From: a virus
IMG/VR virus record: IMGVR_UViG_3300027816_000074
Coordinates: 1-64,000 of that record
DNA length: 64,000 bases
Reading direction: 5' to 3' (one strand)
Shown: positions 47,465 through 56,421 of the stretch, one piece after another
Layout of the letters: each line of letters starts with the position of its first letter
How positions within the stretch are numbered: position 1 is the stretch's first letter
The notes under the pieces: generated by a model
Told to the model about the DNA's origin: nothing
The model's input: the letters and a program-made list of their open reading frames with translations, nothing else
The model's database searches: none
Position numbers and translations under genes: made by a program

Positions 47465-47856
47465 TAGCCAAGGAAACATACACAAAAATTTTTCTTAAAC
47501 AAAAAGAAAAATCTTGTGATCCTGCTAACATAAAAATTCATATGTTCAAATGGTGGCAAAGTCACCGTTCAAAAAAAGAAGGCGGATTGAGATTATCCGA
47601 TGAAGGATACGATTTCTTAACCAAAGAGCTAGAGTTAAGAAGTTACGAAGTTAAGTTCACTGAACCAATCGAACTAAGTCCCCAAACAATCATATTTTTT
47701 GATAGATATATTGATTGTCCTTATTATCTTACTAACAGTTATTTGGTTGTTTTTTCTGAAAAAAAAGCTTTTGAACTTTACATGTTTTCGGACGACATTC
47801 GAAAATACGGATTGGTTAAAGCTATGAAAAACAGAGAAGAAGTCCAAAATGGCTAA
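47461..47856 (+). CDS. unknown protein
   Basis: 131 residues, mixed alpha/beta with IFFDRYIDCPYYLTNSYLVV and a FELYMFSDDIRKYGL helix. Cys/Tyr-rich middle. ATGA overlap with the previous gene. The end of this gene lies just ahead of the 47864 promoter. Nothing recognisable; the aromatic strands suggest a stable folded domain of about 130 residues. Confidence 0.4.
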   Translation: MIAKETYTKIFLKQKEKSCDPANIKIHMFKWWQSHRSKKEGGLRLSDEGYDFLTKELELRSYEVKFTEPIELSPQTIIFFDRYIDCPYYLTNSYLVVFSEKKAFELYMFSDDIRKYGLVKAMKNREEVQNG

Positions 47857-47863
47857 AAAGTAT

Positions 47864-47892
47864 TTGACAGTTGCCTAACTCTGTCATATAAT
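47864..47892 (+). promoter_or_regulatory. sigma70 consensus promoter for the MoxR gene
   Basis: TTGACA (47864-47869), a 17-base spacer and TATAAT (47887-47892). GACAG at the -35 can pair with CTGTC (47881-47885) in the spacer. Confidence 0.85.
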
Positions 47893-47938
47893 ACTGACTG
47901 TAACACAATTTAACCACAATTTTTTTAAAGGATAATAA

Positions 47939-49027
47939 ATGAGCGAAATCTCATCTCGACAAGTTGGACCCAATGCTGCTAAAAAAGGTTTGCGTAAAGC
48001 ATTCAAGCACAAGCGTCCTGTATTCCTTTGGGGACCTCCGGGTATCGGTAAGTCGGACATTATTAAGCAGTTGGGCGTCGAGCTTGATGCTCATGTAATT
48101 GATGTTCGTTTGAGCCTCTGGGAGCCGACTGACATCAAAGGTATTCCGTACTTTGATTCTAACAATAGTACAATGGCATGGGCTCCCCCATCTGAATTGC
48201 CCAGTAAAGCACTAGCATCAAAATATAAAAATGTCATTTTGTTCCTAGACGAAATGAATTCTGCGGCGCCCACAGTACAGGCTGCTGCCTATCAGTTGAT
48301 TCTTAATCGTCGTGTTGGCACATATGAATTGCCTGACAATGTTTTTCTAGTTGCCGCTGGTAACCGCGAAAGCGACAAGGGTGTTACTTATCGTATGCCT
48401 GCTCCATTGGCGAACCGTTTTGTTCACTTGGAAATGCGTGTAGACTGGGACGACTACTTTGGTTGGGCTACTGAAAATAAGATCAATAAGGATGTCGTTG
48501 GTTTCCTTTCTTTCAGCAAAAAAGATCTTTATGATTTTGATCCTAAGTCTGCTAGTCGTGCATTTGCTACTCCTCGTACTTGGAGTTTTGTAAGTGAATT
48601 ACTCGACGACGAAGACGGTGACGAGAACACTCTTACTGACTTGGTATCAGGTGCAGTGGGCGAAGGTCTTGCTATTAAATTTATGGCACATCGTAAAGTG
48701 GCTAGCAAGATGCCTAAGCCTGAAGATGTGTTAACTGGCAAGGTTAAAAAGATGGAATCAAAAGAGATTTCAGCTATGTACTCTTTGACTATTAGTTTGT
48801 GCTATGAACTCAAAGATGCATGTGATAAAAACGATAAGGATTGGAACAAAAAAGTTAACAATTTCTTTAACTTTATCATGAATAACTTTGAAACTGAATT
48901 GGTTATTATGGGTACTAAGTTAGCACTTACACAGTATCAGCTGCCATTAGATCCAGACGAGATCGAATGTTTTGACGATTTCCATGCTAAATATGGCAAA
49001 TATATTAGCCAAGCGACCGATCGATAA
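47939..49027 (+). CDS. MoxR-type AAA+ ATPase
   Basis: 362 residues. Walker A GPPGIGKS (32-39), Walker B LFLDE (101-105), then AAGNRESDKGVTYRMPAPLANRF with sensor 1 and the MoxR loop. The C-terminal 120 residues are helical. MoxR ATPases act as chaperones for metal- or cofactor-dependent complexes, usually with a VWA-domain partner, here the next gene. A strong early-type promoter drives it. In marine T4-like phages this pair is common, but the target complex is unknown. Confidence 0.88.
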   Translation: MSEISSRQVGPNAAKKGLRKAFKHKRPVFLWGPPGIGKSDIIKQLGVELDAHVIDVRLSLWEPTDIKGIPYFDSNNSTMAWAPPSELPSKALASKYKNVILFLDEMNSAAPTVQAAAYQLILNRRVGTYELPDNVFLVAAGNRESDKGVTYRMPAPLANRFVHLEMRVDWDDYFGWATENKINKDVVGFLSFSKKDLYDFDPKSASRAFATPRTWSFVSELLDDEDGDENTLTDLVSGAVGEGLAIKFMAHRKVASKMPKPEDVLTGKVKKMESKEISAMYSLTISLCYELKDACDKNDKDWNKKVNNFFNFIMNNFETELVIMGTKLALTQYQLPLDPDEIECFDDFHAKYGKYISQATDR

Positions 49028-49046
49028 TTGTTTGGTCCATTAAACA

Positions 49047-49075
49047 TTGACACCGCCTACGGGCGGTGTTATAAT
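49047..49075 (+). promoter_or_regulatory. sigma70 promoter whose spacer is a hairpin
   Basis: TTGACA (49047-49052), a 17-base spacer and TATAAT (49070-49075). CACCGCC (49051-49057) pairs with GGCGGTG (49062-49068) around a TACG tetraloop, a 7-bp stem that fills the spacer. It precedes the VWA gene. Confidence 0.75.
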
Positions 49076-49103
49076 ATGTACATACTAACAGTTAAGGAAA
49101 AAT

Positions 49104-50285
49104 ATGTATAATACTGATCCAATCGTTGATAAAATTGTTGTAGCTCGAGTTGGTCTCCTGCTACGTCATCCGTTTTTTGGTAACATGGCTACTCGTCTAC
49201 AAATTAAAGAAGCAGACGATTGGTGTCCTACTGCGGCTACTGACGGACGTCATTTATACTATAATACTAAATTTTTCGAAACTCTAAATATCAAACAAAT
49301 TGAATTTGTTGTTGCACACGAAATTCTACATAATGTGTTTGATCATATGAGTCGTGTCGAAGGCCGTGATCGATTCATTTGGAACGCGGCTGCTGACTAT
49401 TGTGTAAATGGTCAATTAGTTCGAGACAAGATCGGAGAAGTTCCGCCAGAAATTAAAATATTTCATGACTCCAAATATTACGGTTGGGGTGCAGAACAAG
49501 TGTATGATGAAATCTTTTCAAACATGGATGAAGAGCAACTTAAAGCTCTAGGTCAGTTACTTGACGAACACATTGACTGGAATAAAGATAACGGCGACGG
49601 TAGGCCGTCATATTCAAAAGAAGAATTGAAAAAAATTCGTGACGAGATCAGAGATGCTACTATTCAAGCAGCTCAAGGTGCAGGCGCAGGTAATGTGCCA
49701 TCGGGTGTAGAACGATTAATTAAAGAATTAACAGAACCTAAAATAAATTGGCGCACATTGCTACGTCAACAAATCCAAAGCACTATTAAAAACGATTATA
49801 CTTTTATGCGTCCAAATCGAAAAGGTTGGCACACTGGTGCTGTTTTACCAGGTATGCGATTTGACGAAACTATCGATATAGCTATTTCTTTAGATATGAG
49901 TGGATCCATTGGCGATGATCAAGCTAGAGATTTCCTTTCAGAAATTAAAGGAATTATGGAAGAGTACAAAGATTTTAAGTTAAAGATTTGGTGCTTTGAT
50001 ACAAGTGTTTACAACGAGGCAGATTTTGACGGGTATAATGACGACATCGGAGGATACGAAGTCAAAGGTGGCGGTGGTACTGACTTTGATGCTAATTGGC
50101 ATTATATGAAAGAAAACAATATTGAACCAAAGAAATTTATCATGTTTACTGATGGATATCCTTGGGGTAGTTGGGGTGACGAAAATTACTGCGATACTGT
50201 CTTTATTATTCACGGTAATGATAAAATTGTTCCGCCGTTTGGAACATATGCCTACTACGAAAATCCAAAATTTCAAGAATCATAA
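49104..50285 (+). CDS. VWA-domain protein with HExxH motif (DUF2201-like)
   Basis: 393 residues. An N-terminal metallopeptidase-like domain carries HEILH (72-76) followed by NAAADYCVN, and a C-terminal VWA domain has the MIDAS motif DMSGS (264-268) and a later GGGTDFD. This is the partner of MoxR ATPases in many bacteria and phages; the HExxH part may cleave or only bind zinc. Its own consensus promoter suggests separate tuning from MoxR. Confidence 0.8.
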   Translation: MYNTDPIVDKIVVARVGLLLRHPFFGNMATRLQIKEADDWCPTAATDGRHLYYNTKFFETLNIKQIEFVVAHEILHNVFDHMSRVEGRDRFIWNAAADYCVNGQLVRDKIGEVPPEIKIFHDSKYYGWGAEQVYDEIFSNMDEEQLKALGQLLDEHIDWNKDNGDGRPSYSKEELKKIRDEIRDATIQAAQGAGAGNVPSGVERLIKELTEPKINWRTLLRQQIQSTIKNDYTFMRPNRKGWHTGAVLPGMRFDETIDIAISLDMSGSIGDDQARDFLSEIKGIMEEYKDFKLKIWCFDTSVYNEADFDGYNDDIGGYEVKGGGGTDFDANWHYMKENNIEPKKFIMFTDGYPWGSWGDENYCDTVFIIHGNDKIVPPFGTYAYYENPKFQES

Positions 50286-50347
50286 TTTTGCTCATTTCTG
50301 TTCTATGAAACAAATTTTTATCATATATAGTGTATAAGGAGATTATT

Positions 50348-50602
50348 ATGGAACACGAAACACAAGAAAATCAAATTAATTTAACTGCACAGTCTGCCGA
50401 AGCTCAGTCCGAGGCAGGCTCTCAAAATGCTGCTGGTACCGAATTAAACATCAATGATCTGGCTGCAATGAAAATGATTGTTGACATTGCTAGTTCAAGA
50501 GGTGCATTTAAGCCTGCAGAAATGATGGCAGTTGGACAAACTTATAATAAACTTACTGCATTCTTAAATGCTGTATCTAAAGGAGCATCTAATGGATCTT
50601 AA
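50348..50602 (+). CDS. small Ala/Gln-rich protein, unknown
   Basis: 84 residues from ATG 50348, with an AAGGAGA site. The first 40 residues are Gln/Ala/Ser/Glu-rich and disordered; the remainder is helical (MKMIVDIASSRGAFKPAEMM...AFLNAVS). Overlaps the next gene by 11 bases. Similar small proteins occur in marine T4-like phages; function unknown. Confidence 0.5.
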   Translation: MEHETQENQINLTAQSAEAQSEAGSQNAAGTELNINDLAAMKMIVDIASSRGAFKPAEMMAVGQTYNKLTAFLNAVSKGASNGS

Positions 50603-51212
50603 ACACGTAGGTCGCGTTAAGGCTGATGCAAAAAAATGCTTAGTCGTTTTTCGAACACTGCCTGGTGACTCTAGTTATTGCCTTATAGTTCCTACAGAGT
50701 TATTATCAGACAGTCAACACGACGCGATTATTAGCTGCGTCGAAGGTAATACTGCACAAGCTTCCTTTGAGTTTGGCGAGGTATTAGCTAGGGTTCCATT
50801 TTCAGATGGTAGAATGATGTTACCAGCTTTACATGCTGAAGGAAAGCTAGTTAGAATAGCTACTAAAGATATTGAAATGATTCCTAATCATACTACTGCT
50901 ATTCAGCTGTCTGAGTTAAATCAAATGATTGCCGAGCAAAGAGGAACCACTGTAGATGAATTAGCTCTTAAATCGCCTAGTAAATCAGAAGGTCCAAAAT
51001 CTGAAACAGTAGATGTGGCTACTATTCAAGAAGTACCGAAAGTTTCTGAACCTGATTTAGTTACTCCTAATCCAAATGCAACACCAGAGGAGACTGCAAA
51101 ACTATACAGAAGTCAAGCAGACAAACTAAGTAAGGAAGCTGCAAACTTAAGAAGACTGGCGGAAGATCTTGTCCCAACGAAAAAACCAGAGCGAAAACAA
51201 ATGGTTTCCTAA
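50592..51212 (+). CDS. conserved marine phage protein, unknown
   Basis: 206 residues from ATG 50592, with AGGAG six bases upstream. The first 120 residues are a folded strand-rich domain (KCLVVFRTLPGDSSYCLIVP, QASFEFGEVLARVPF), then a disordered Pro/Ser/Glu segment and a C-terminal helix (ETAKLYRSQADKLSKEAANL). The adjacency of the domain to the short 50348 product suggests they act together. No family recognised. It overlaps the next gene by 44 bases. Confidence 0.45.
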   Translation: MDLKHVGRVKADAKKCLVVFRTLPGDSSYCLIVPTELLSDSQHDAIISCVEGNTAQASFEFGEVLARVPFSDGRMMLPALHAEGKLVRIATKDIEMIPNHTTAIQLSELNQMIAEQRGTTVDELALKSPSKSEGPKSETVDVATIQEVPKVSEPDLVTPNPNATPEETAKLYRSQADKLSKEAANLRRLAEDLVPTKKPERKQMVS

Positions 51213-51507
51213 AGATATCAACGATACTTGGTCTGAAATTTTTGAAGAAATTGAATTTGATGCTATACCAATTGAATACATACATGCCATTGATGTTGTT
51301 TTCAAAAATAAAAAAGTTTGGTCAATAGAAGTAGAAAAAAAATTATCCTATACATCGTGGAGTGATTTTGAGAAGGAAGTTCGAGAAATGCTCGGATCTT
51401 ATAAAGATGACATAGAACATGTTAATTTTAAACTCGACACAGAGAGACTTAGAGTAGACATTACAAACAGTACTAAAAAATTCTTCAAAAATAGAAAGTT
51501 AAAATGA
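51169..51507 (+). CDS. unknown protein, TTG start
   Basis: 112 residues starting at TTG 51169 (GGCGGA upstream); no ATG is available near the beginning. Acidic helix first (DTWSEIFEEIEFDAIPIEYI), then strands (VVFKNKKVWSIEVEKKL) and a basic C-terminus (STKKFFKNRKLK). The length equals that of T4 gp33 (112), but the sequence gives no support for that identity. Overlaps the previous gene heavily and thyX by 4 bases. Confidence 0.4.
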   Translation: MSQRKNQSENKWFPKDINDTWSEIFEEIEFDAIPIEYIHAIDVVFKNKKVWSIEVEKKLSYTSWSDFEKEVREMLGSYKDDIEHVNFKLDTERLRVDITNSTKKFFKNRKLK

Positions 51508-52172
51508 AAGTAAAGTTAATATCACATAGTACACCATCTCCTGAAATTCTTGCACAAGGGCTCGAAGATGCACAAGATCTTATAGCTTTTTGTGCAAGAG
51601 TAAGTAATCCAAGTAATCAGTTCAATACAGGAACCAGCGAAAAATTAATTAACTATCTAGTTAAACATAAACATTGGAGTCCGCTTGAAATGGTATCAGT
51701 GTGTTTAGAAATCGAAACAACACGAGACATTGCAAGGCAAATGCTACGACATCGTAGTTTTAGCTTTCAAGAATTTAGTCAACGCTACGCTGATCCAACA
51801 AAGGACCTTAACTTTGTACATAGAGAGGCACGACTCCAGGATACTGCTAATCGACAGAACAGTATAGAAACCGACGATGACGACTTACAACAACAATGGC
51901 GTCGGTGGCAGAACAATGTTATTACTGAAGCACGTATGGCATATAATTGGGCTATTGAAAACGGTATAGCTAAAGAACAAGCTCGTGCTGTATTGCCGGA
52001 AGGGCTTATTGAAAGTCGTTTATATATGAACGGTACATTGCGTAGCTGGATACATTATATCGAACTTCGTTCCTCTAATGGAACACAAAAAGAACACATG
52101 GAAATTGCTCGTGCATGTGCAGAAGTAATTTCTAAAGTAGTTCCTATGATCAATAATTTTATTACTGATTAA
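51504..52172 (+). CDS. thyX: flavin-dependent thymidylate synthase
   Basis: 222 residues. RHRSFSFQEFSQRY (82-95) is the ThyX signature RHRxxSxxxxSxRY, and the C-terminal AYNWAIENGIAKEQARAVLP and RLYMNGTLRSWIHYIELR are the FAD/dUMP regions. It makes dTMP from dUMP with methylene-tetrahydrofolate and FAD, following the dCMP deaminase at 10013. Its 3' end overlaps the convergent minus-strand gene by 11 bases with no terminator. Confidence 0.93.
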   Translation: MKVKLISHSTPSPEILAQGLEDAQDLIAFCARVSNPSNQFNTGTSEKLINYLVKHKHWSPLEMVSVCLEIETTRDIARQMLRHRSFSFQEFSQRYADPTKDLNFVHREARLQDTANRQNSIETDDDDLQQQWRRWQNNVITEARMAYNWAIENGIAKEQARAVLPEGLIESRLYMNGTLRSWIHYIELRSSNGTQKEHMEIARACAEVISKVVPMINNFITD

Positions 52173-53280
52173 ACCATTCAGTAAGTTTTTCTTTAAGATT
52201 TTTTCCGATCTGCTCTTGAACAATCTGTCTATGCTGATTGTTCTTTTTTAGCCTCTCGTTGAGATTAGTAACGGACATTATGGAATCTTTGTTCTTTAAA
52301 AGACGTTCTAGCTCTTCTGCTACCATTTTTATTCGATTACCCGGATTTGGTTCTAAATCGTAAGAATGATCTACAATATCATCAAAGACATCAAACCCGT
52401 GATCCCTAACAGCTTGCACATGCCCTTTAACTGTTACAAATAATGGTATCTGATAAGATTGAAAAGCAAAAAACGTTTTCTCTGTTAAAAATACTCTATC
52501 ACTAAAAATACCTCCACAGTAGTTAGTACATTTTGTTCCAGGTATAATAGAATCGTCATAAGTAGATTCTAAAACTACTTTTACTATTGAATCTATTGCT
52601 TCGGGCGGGTAAGTGACTACATACTGATTTCTTTTTACTATTCCGTCAGCATACATTGGAAACAAATGTGTGTATTCTGCAGGTATTAATTCTTTATATA
52701 ATTCGTCCCCGTAATCGTCTGAAACTCCAAAACTCACACACCCTAAATTTAAAAGGTCTCGTTTAACTAATTCTAAAGTAAATAATAATCTAAAATTTTT
52801 TGGATTTCTTGATAAAGAATTGTAAAAAGTTTTTCTTTGAGAAATAGGCGTTAGTGCTCGCACTACACTTGTTAGATCCAATACAGGATTAATAACAAAA
52901 GGATTTGTACCTATGTGAGGGTAACTTCCGTCTGTAGTATATCCTGCATCAACAACCATTATATCTTCAATATTTTTTCCTGTTATTTCTAAAATAAAGT
53001 CTACTATTTCTTTCCATCTGTAATTTGGTAACGCTTCATTTCTGACCATTAATAAAAGTTTAGGGTATTCTTTTAATTTCTTTATGCTATGGCCAACAAT
53101 AAAAAGTTTTATCCTGCCAAGGTTATCCCAATATTTTAAAGCTGCTACATCAAAATTAATTACGCCTATTTTACGTTTTCCTCTACCTTCTAGAAGATGA
53201 ACTATGTCTCTGTTTAACCATACCCAATCTTTATCTTTAACTCTCTCTTGTAGTACGTTTAAATGAGATTTACTTAGCAT
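52162..53280 (-). CDS. glycosyltransferase-like phage protein
   Basis: 372 residues from ATG 53280 (GGAGATAAAACTT upstream); a longer reading frame would run further into the radical SAM gene. The C-terminal TEKTFFAFQSYQIPLFVTVK, then VRDHGFDVFDDIVDHSYD, is a pattern I know from phage and bacterial glycosyltransferase-like proteins, in which the (S/T)EKT..A loop lies at the donor site. The N-terminal half is not assigned. It may move a sugar onto a product of the neighbouring enzymes. Function is tentative. Confidence 0.5.
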   Translation of the reverse strand: MLSKSHLNVLQERVKDKDWVWLNRDIVHLLEGRGKRKIGVINFDVAALKYWDNLGRIKLFIVGHSIKKLKEYPKLLLMVRNEALPNYRWKEIVDFILEITGKNIEDIMVVDAGYTTDGSYPHIGTNPFVINPVLDLTSVVRALTPISQRKTFYNSLSRNPKNFRLLFTLELVKRDLLNLGCVSFGVSDDYGDELYKELIPAEYTHLFPMYADGIVKRNQYVVTYPPEAIDSIVKVVLESTYDDSIIPGTKCTNYCGGIFSDRVFLTEKTFFAFQSYQIPLFVTVKGHVQAVRDHGFDVFDDIVDHSYDLEPNPGNRIKMVAEELERLLKNKDSIMSVTNLNERLKKNNQHRQIVQEQIGKNLKEKLTEWFNQ

Positions 53281-54430
53281 AAGTTTTATCTCCAGGAAAT
53301 AACGGTAGTTCAGTATTAGGTGCTCTTTTAGGAATTTTACTATCGGCACTACTTACACAACTTGGAGTAATACAAGGTTTAGGACTATCAAATAATCTAA
53401 AACCTGTTTCTATATTTCCCAATGGCACATCGTGACAGCTATAACTTCGTTTGATGCTTCCGTCTGGTTCGCGTATAATAATACCTCGATATCCACTACT
53501 ACATTCCCATCCTTCAAATTTGTTAAAATTAAAGGCATTAAATCGTTCGGCCTGATCCATGTACCACACCTTTTGTTCTTTATCTATAAATTCTACTTGA
53601 AAGTGTTGTGGGATATTTTGATTTTCTGCTTTATAAATTGGATCAGGCATCTTAACAAAAGTAGGAAATGGTCTTGAGACTAGTTTAGCAGTGGCAGCTT
53701 TAGCTTCAGTAAACGCCCGTTGAGGCATTCCGTTATGTAACTTTTCTAACATTTCAGAAGTATAACCATCTACTACCCGACTAGCAGTGGGATCGCTTTG
53801 AGGCTTTAATGTAACATTAATACCCCTATTATGAAAGTAAAGAGCGTTTTCATAATCTTTATCAAACCACTCTGGTACCATGACCATATTAATTGTAACT
53901 TGTACATCATGGTCTTGACAAAGTTCTAATTTATCTCCAAATTCTTTTAGCTTCTCTTTAGTGTCAACATGTTCAGTGTGTAGACTAGCAGTTATACTTG
54001 CACGGTGGAATTTACTAACAGCAGGACAATATTCATCGTTAAACCATTTTACAGTTCTGCTCATATTAGTTGTCATATGAACACTGGTGTAATTTGTATT
54101 TGGGGCATCATTATTCAAATGATTTAAAATATCTATGTACCCTGGATGAAAGGTTGGTTCGCCTCCACTAAGGCTAAAATGAAAACTATTAAATCCTCTT
54201 TCTCTAGCCTGTCGTTTAATTTCGTCTACAGTTTTAATACATAATTCTGTTGGTCTATGATCTTTTTTATCACTCCGTGCATAAGGCCAACAATAGCTAC
54301 AACGATAGTTACAATATCTGCCTAATAACCAACTTACTGTAAAAAGGTCTCTATATAACATATTTCGTTGTCCAACACGAACTATATTTTCAAACGGTAT
54401 TTTTTTAAAATCGTATTCTGATTTTTCCAT
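53270..54430 (-). CDS. radical SAM enzyme with SPASM-like C-terminus
   Basis: 386 residues. CNYRCSYC (Cys40, Cys44, Cys47) is the CX3CX2C motif, and SGGEPT (88-93) is the SAM-binding GGEP. The C-terminal part (CSSGYRGI, SYSCHDVP, PKPCITPSC) has enough cysteines for an auxiliary cluster. SPASM-type enzymes often modify peptides or proteins. The N-terminal 30 residues lack an obvious leader-binding RRE. First of four radical SAM genes in the island. Confidence 0.75.
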   Translation of the reverse strand: MEKSEYDFKKIPFENIVRVGQRNMLYRDLFTVSWLLGRYCNYRCSYCWPYARSDKKDHRPTELCIKTVDEIKRQARERGFNSFHFSLSGGEPTFHPGYIDILNHLNNDAPNTNYTSVHMTTNMSRTVKWFNDEYCPAVSKFHRASITASLHTEHVDTKEKLKEFGDKLELCQDHDVQVTINMVMVPEWFDKDYENALYFHNRGINVTLKPQSDPTASRVVDGYTSEMLEKLHNGMPQRAFTEAKAATAKLVSRPFPTFVKMPDPIYKAENQNIPQHFQVEFIDKEQKVWYMDQAERFNAFNFNKFEGWECSSGYRGIIIREPDGSIKRSYSCHDVPLGNIETGFRLFDSPKPCITPSCVSSADSKIPKRAPNTELPLFPGDKTYAK

Positions 54431-54431
54431 G

Positions 54432-54986
54432 TTAAACTTTCTGAATTGGGTCTATGCTTATTTCGTTTATATGAAATTCTTTAGGCTGTTCAATAACCCA
54501 TTTTATGTAATTTGCTGCAAGACTAATATCCATACAAGTCCTAGTTGGATGTTTATGTTGTACATTAGATAAACTACCAAAACTTACTAAAGTGACTGTA
54601 GGACCTCCTTGCCATACACCGTTCATCGAAAGTGTATTACAATAATCTCTCAAAGCTTTTTTCTCTGCATTATATAACCATGCTCCGCCTTTTTTAACTC
54701 GATCAGTTGTTGATCCTACACAAATTATTTTTAGATCTTTTTTGTTTTCTATGCAAGATTTATAAACTGCATCTAGTAGTACAGTTTGGTTAAATTTCCA
54801 TAGTGCTGAACAATTTATAAAAATATCGTAATCTAAAACTTTTTTGGCTAGAGATAACTGTCCATCCGCTGAGGTTAAATCGTAGCCAGTTGTCCTTGAT
54901 ACAAAAGTAGCGTCCGGATATATTTTAAATAGTTCAGAAGACAATCCAAAATTTTTATTTCCGGTTATTAGTATTTTGGAGCTCAC
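54432..54986 (-). CDS. short-chain dehydrogenase/reductase
   Basis: 184 residues, somewhat short for the family (about 250). ITGNKNFGLSSEL replaces the usual TGxxxGIG loop; INCSAL, Ser92 in VGSTTD and YNAEK with Tyr105 and Lys109 give the Ser-Tyr-Lys triad. NAD(P) binding is likely. The substrate may be a sugar or the product of a nearby enzyme. It begins at the divergent gap with the 55069 gene and is followed by a radical SAM gene. Confidence 0.65.
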   Translation of the reverse strand: MSSKILITGNKNFGLSSELFKIYPDATFVSRTTGYDLTSADGQLSLAKKVLDYDIFINCSALWKFNQTVLLDAVYKSCIENKKDLKIICVGSTTDRVKKGGAWLYNAEKKALRDYCNTLSMNGVWQGGPTVTLVSFGSLSNVQHKHPTRTCMDISLAANYIKWVIEQPKEFHINEISIDPIQKV

Positions 54987-55020
54987 ATCTTCCTCTTATT
55001 TTTACTTTGAAATAGTAGCA

Positions 55021-55029
55021 TATAAATAT
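55021..55029 (+). promoter_or_regulatory. late promoter box (TATAAATAT)
   Basis: TATAAATAT, a perfect T4 late box, 39 bases before ATG 55069, in the gap between divergent genes. Confidence 0.65.
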
Positions 55030-55068
55030 TTAGCTAGTAAAAACTAGCCAACATAATTTGAAGAACCC

Positions 55069-56421
55069 ATGAGAAAACTAGTTAAAAATACATACATCAT
55101 ATACATTGTTGATGATAACAAGGATTATAAAGACACCTTAGGTCAGGAAATTGGTTATAATCTTCTAGAAGCATCTGTAAGGCACGACATGCTTTACAAA
55201 TACTTTTTATCTTACGACGATGCATTTAAAAGTTTACAAACAGAAACAGCTCCTAAAGTCATTTTTACAAGACCAGGAAACACATTTGATCCAATATGGT
55301 TAGCACAGTTAGTTTCTAAAAATCCAGAGTATTCTCTAATTGGACATCTTTTAGACAAAGGTGAAGAATACTACGAACTACACAATCAATGTTTTATATT
55401 AGATGTTAAAGATTGGAAACAATCCGGATCTCCTATGTATAATTCTCCTGGAGAGCAAACATGTACAAATATCAGTAGGAGCGAGAACAATTTTCATGAT
55501 CACCACACTCCTTTATCAGTTGATAAAGGTGATGGAACAAAGACCTATAAAAAGATAAAGCCAGGCGGATTAATTATTAGTAAATTGTTAGAACACGGAT
55601 TTAAAATTAGGCCGTGGACTTCAGAAGAAAGAAAGCATAAGTTTTACCTATACGATGATCTAGTTTTAAAGTACGGATCTTATCTACGTATAGAATGTAC
55701 GTTTGACGACACTATCTTTAATTGTACAAATGAACCAATTGTAAAATTTGAACTCCCGCAAATTAAAAGAATTGTAACTCCCGCAAACGGACTACAAGCC
55801 TTACAGATTATTGACAAGTGCCCTAATGCTACTACTGTAGATTTTAGAGATATTAGTCAATCTGCAATCAATTTTACAAAAAATGTTTTAGACAATTATA
55901 TCGGAAAAGATTATGACCAACTATGTTTTTCTAGCGGGTACAATCTTCAAGTTAGCAATCAAGAGTCTATTAGAAAATCAGAACAAGAATTTTTAAACGG
56001 GCTTGTAGAACCTTATTCCGAAATGCAGTTTAGATTACTAGAACTGAATTGTAACTATTTCAAAGAAAGCTTCTTTGAAATAGAAGATTTAATTAATAGG
56101 ATGAATGGTAATACATTGTATGCGTTTAGCAATATTCTGTCTTATAGGAAAACAGCATACTTGTACAGTCAAATTCATTTTAATTTAATGTTAAAAACAT
56201 TAGCTAGTGCAGAAAGACTAGCAAAAAATGATAGTTATTTTTTAGGAATGTTACCTACTAGCGAAGCATCGACAAGAGGATATGCGTTAATGCATGTTAA
56301 AGATGTTAGTTTAGATCCTGATACAGAATTCAACTTTCCTTGGAGACAAAAATTATATGAATACTACACTGAATATCTCGGAATTCTTCGAGAAAAGGAA
56401 AGAAGAAAATCATTATCATAA
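55069..56421 (+). CDS. two-domain phage protein, Rossmann-like C-terminal half
   Basis: 450 residues. Residues about 235-300 (TPANGLQALQIIDKCPNATT, then VDFRDISQSAINFTKNVLD) follow the motif I to IV order of class I SAM-dependent methyltransferases, though the GxGxG is not standard. The N-terminal half (SLIGHLLDKG..., QCFILDVKDWKQSGSP) is a domain common in phages and not assigned. The C-terminal 100 residues are helical. May be a methyltransferase or only share the fold. Preceded by a late box. Confidence 0.4.
   Translation: MRKLVKNTYIIYIVDDNKDYKDTLGQEIGYNLLEASVRHDMLYKYFLSYDDAFKSLQTETAPKVIFTRPGNTFDPIWLAQLVSKNPEYSLIGHLLDKGEEYYELHNQCFILDVKDWKQSGSPMYNSPGEQTCTNISRSENNFHDHHTPLSVDKGDGTKTYKKIKPGGLIISKLLEHGFKIRPWTSEERKHKFYLYDDLVLKYGSYLRIECTFDDTIFNCTNEPIVKFELPQIKRIVTPANGLQALQIIDKCPNATTVDFRDISQSAINFTKNVLDNYIGKDYDQLCFSSGYNLQVSNQESIRKSEQEFLNGLVEPYSEMQFRLLELNCNYFKESFFEIEDLINRMNGNTLYAFSNILSYRKTAYLYSQIHFNLMLKTLASAERLAKNDSYFLGMLPTSEASTRGYALMHVKDVSLDPDTEFNFPWRQKLYEYYTEYLGILREKERRKSLS

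Noticed and set aside
51169-51507. Identification as the late co-activator gp33
   Set aside because: Only the length (112 residues) agrees; no clamp-binding tail or other sequence support.
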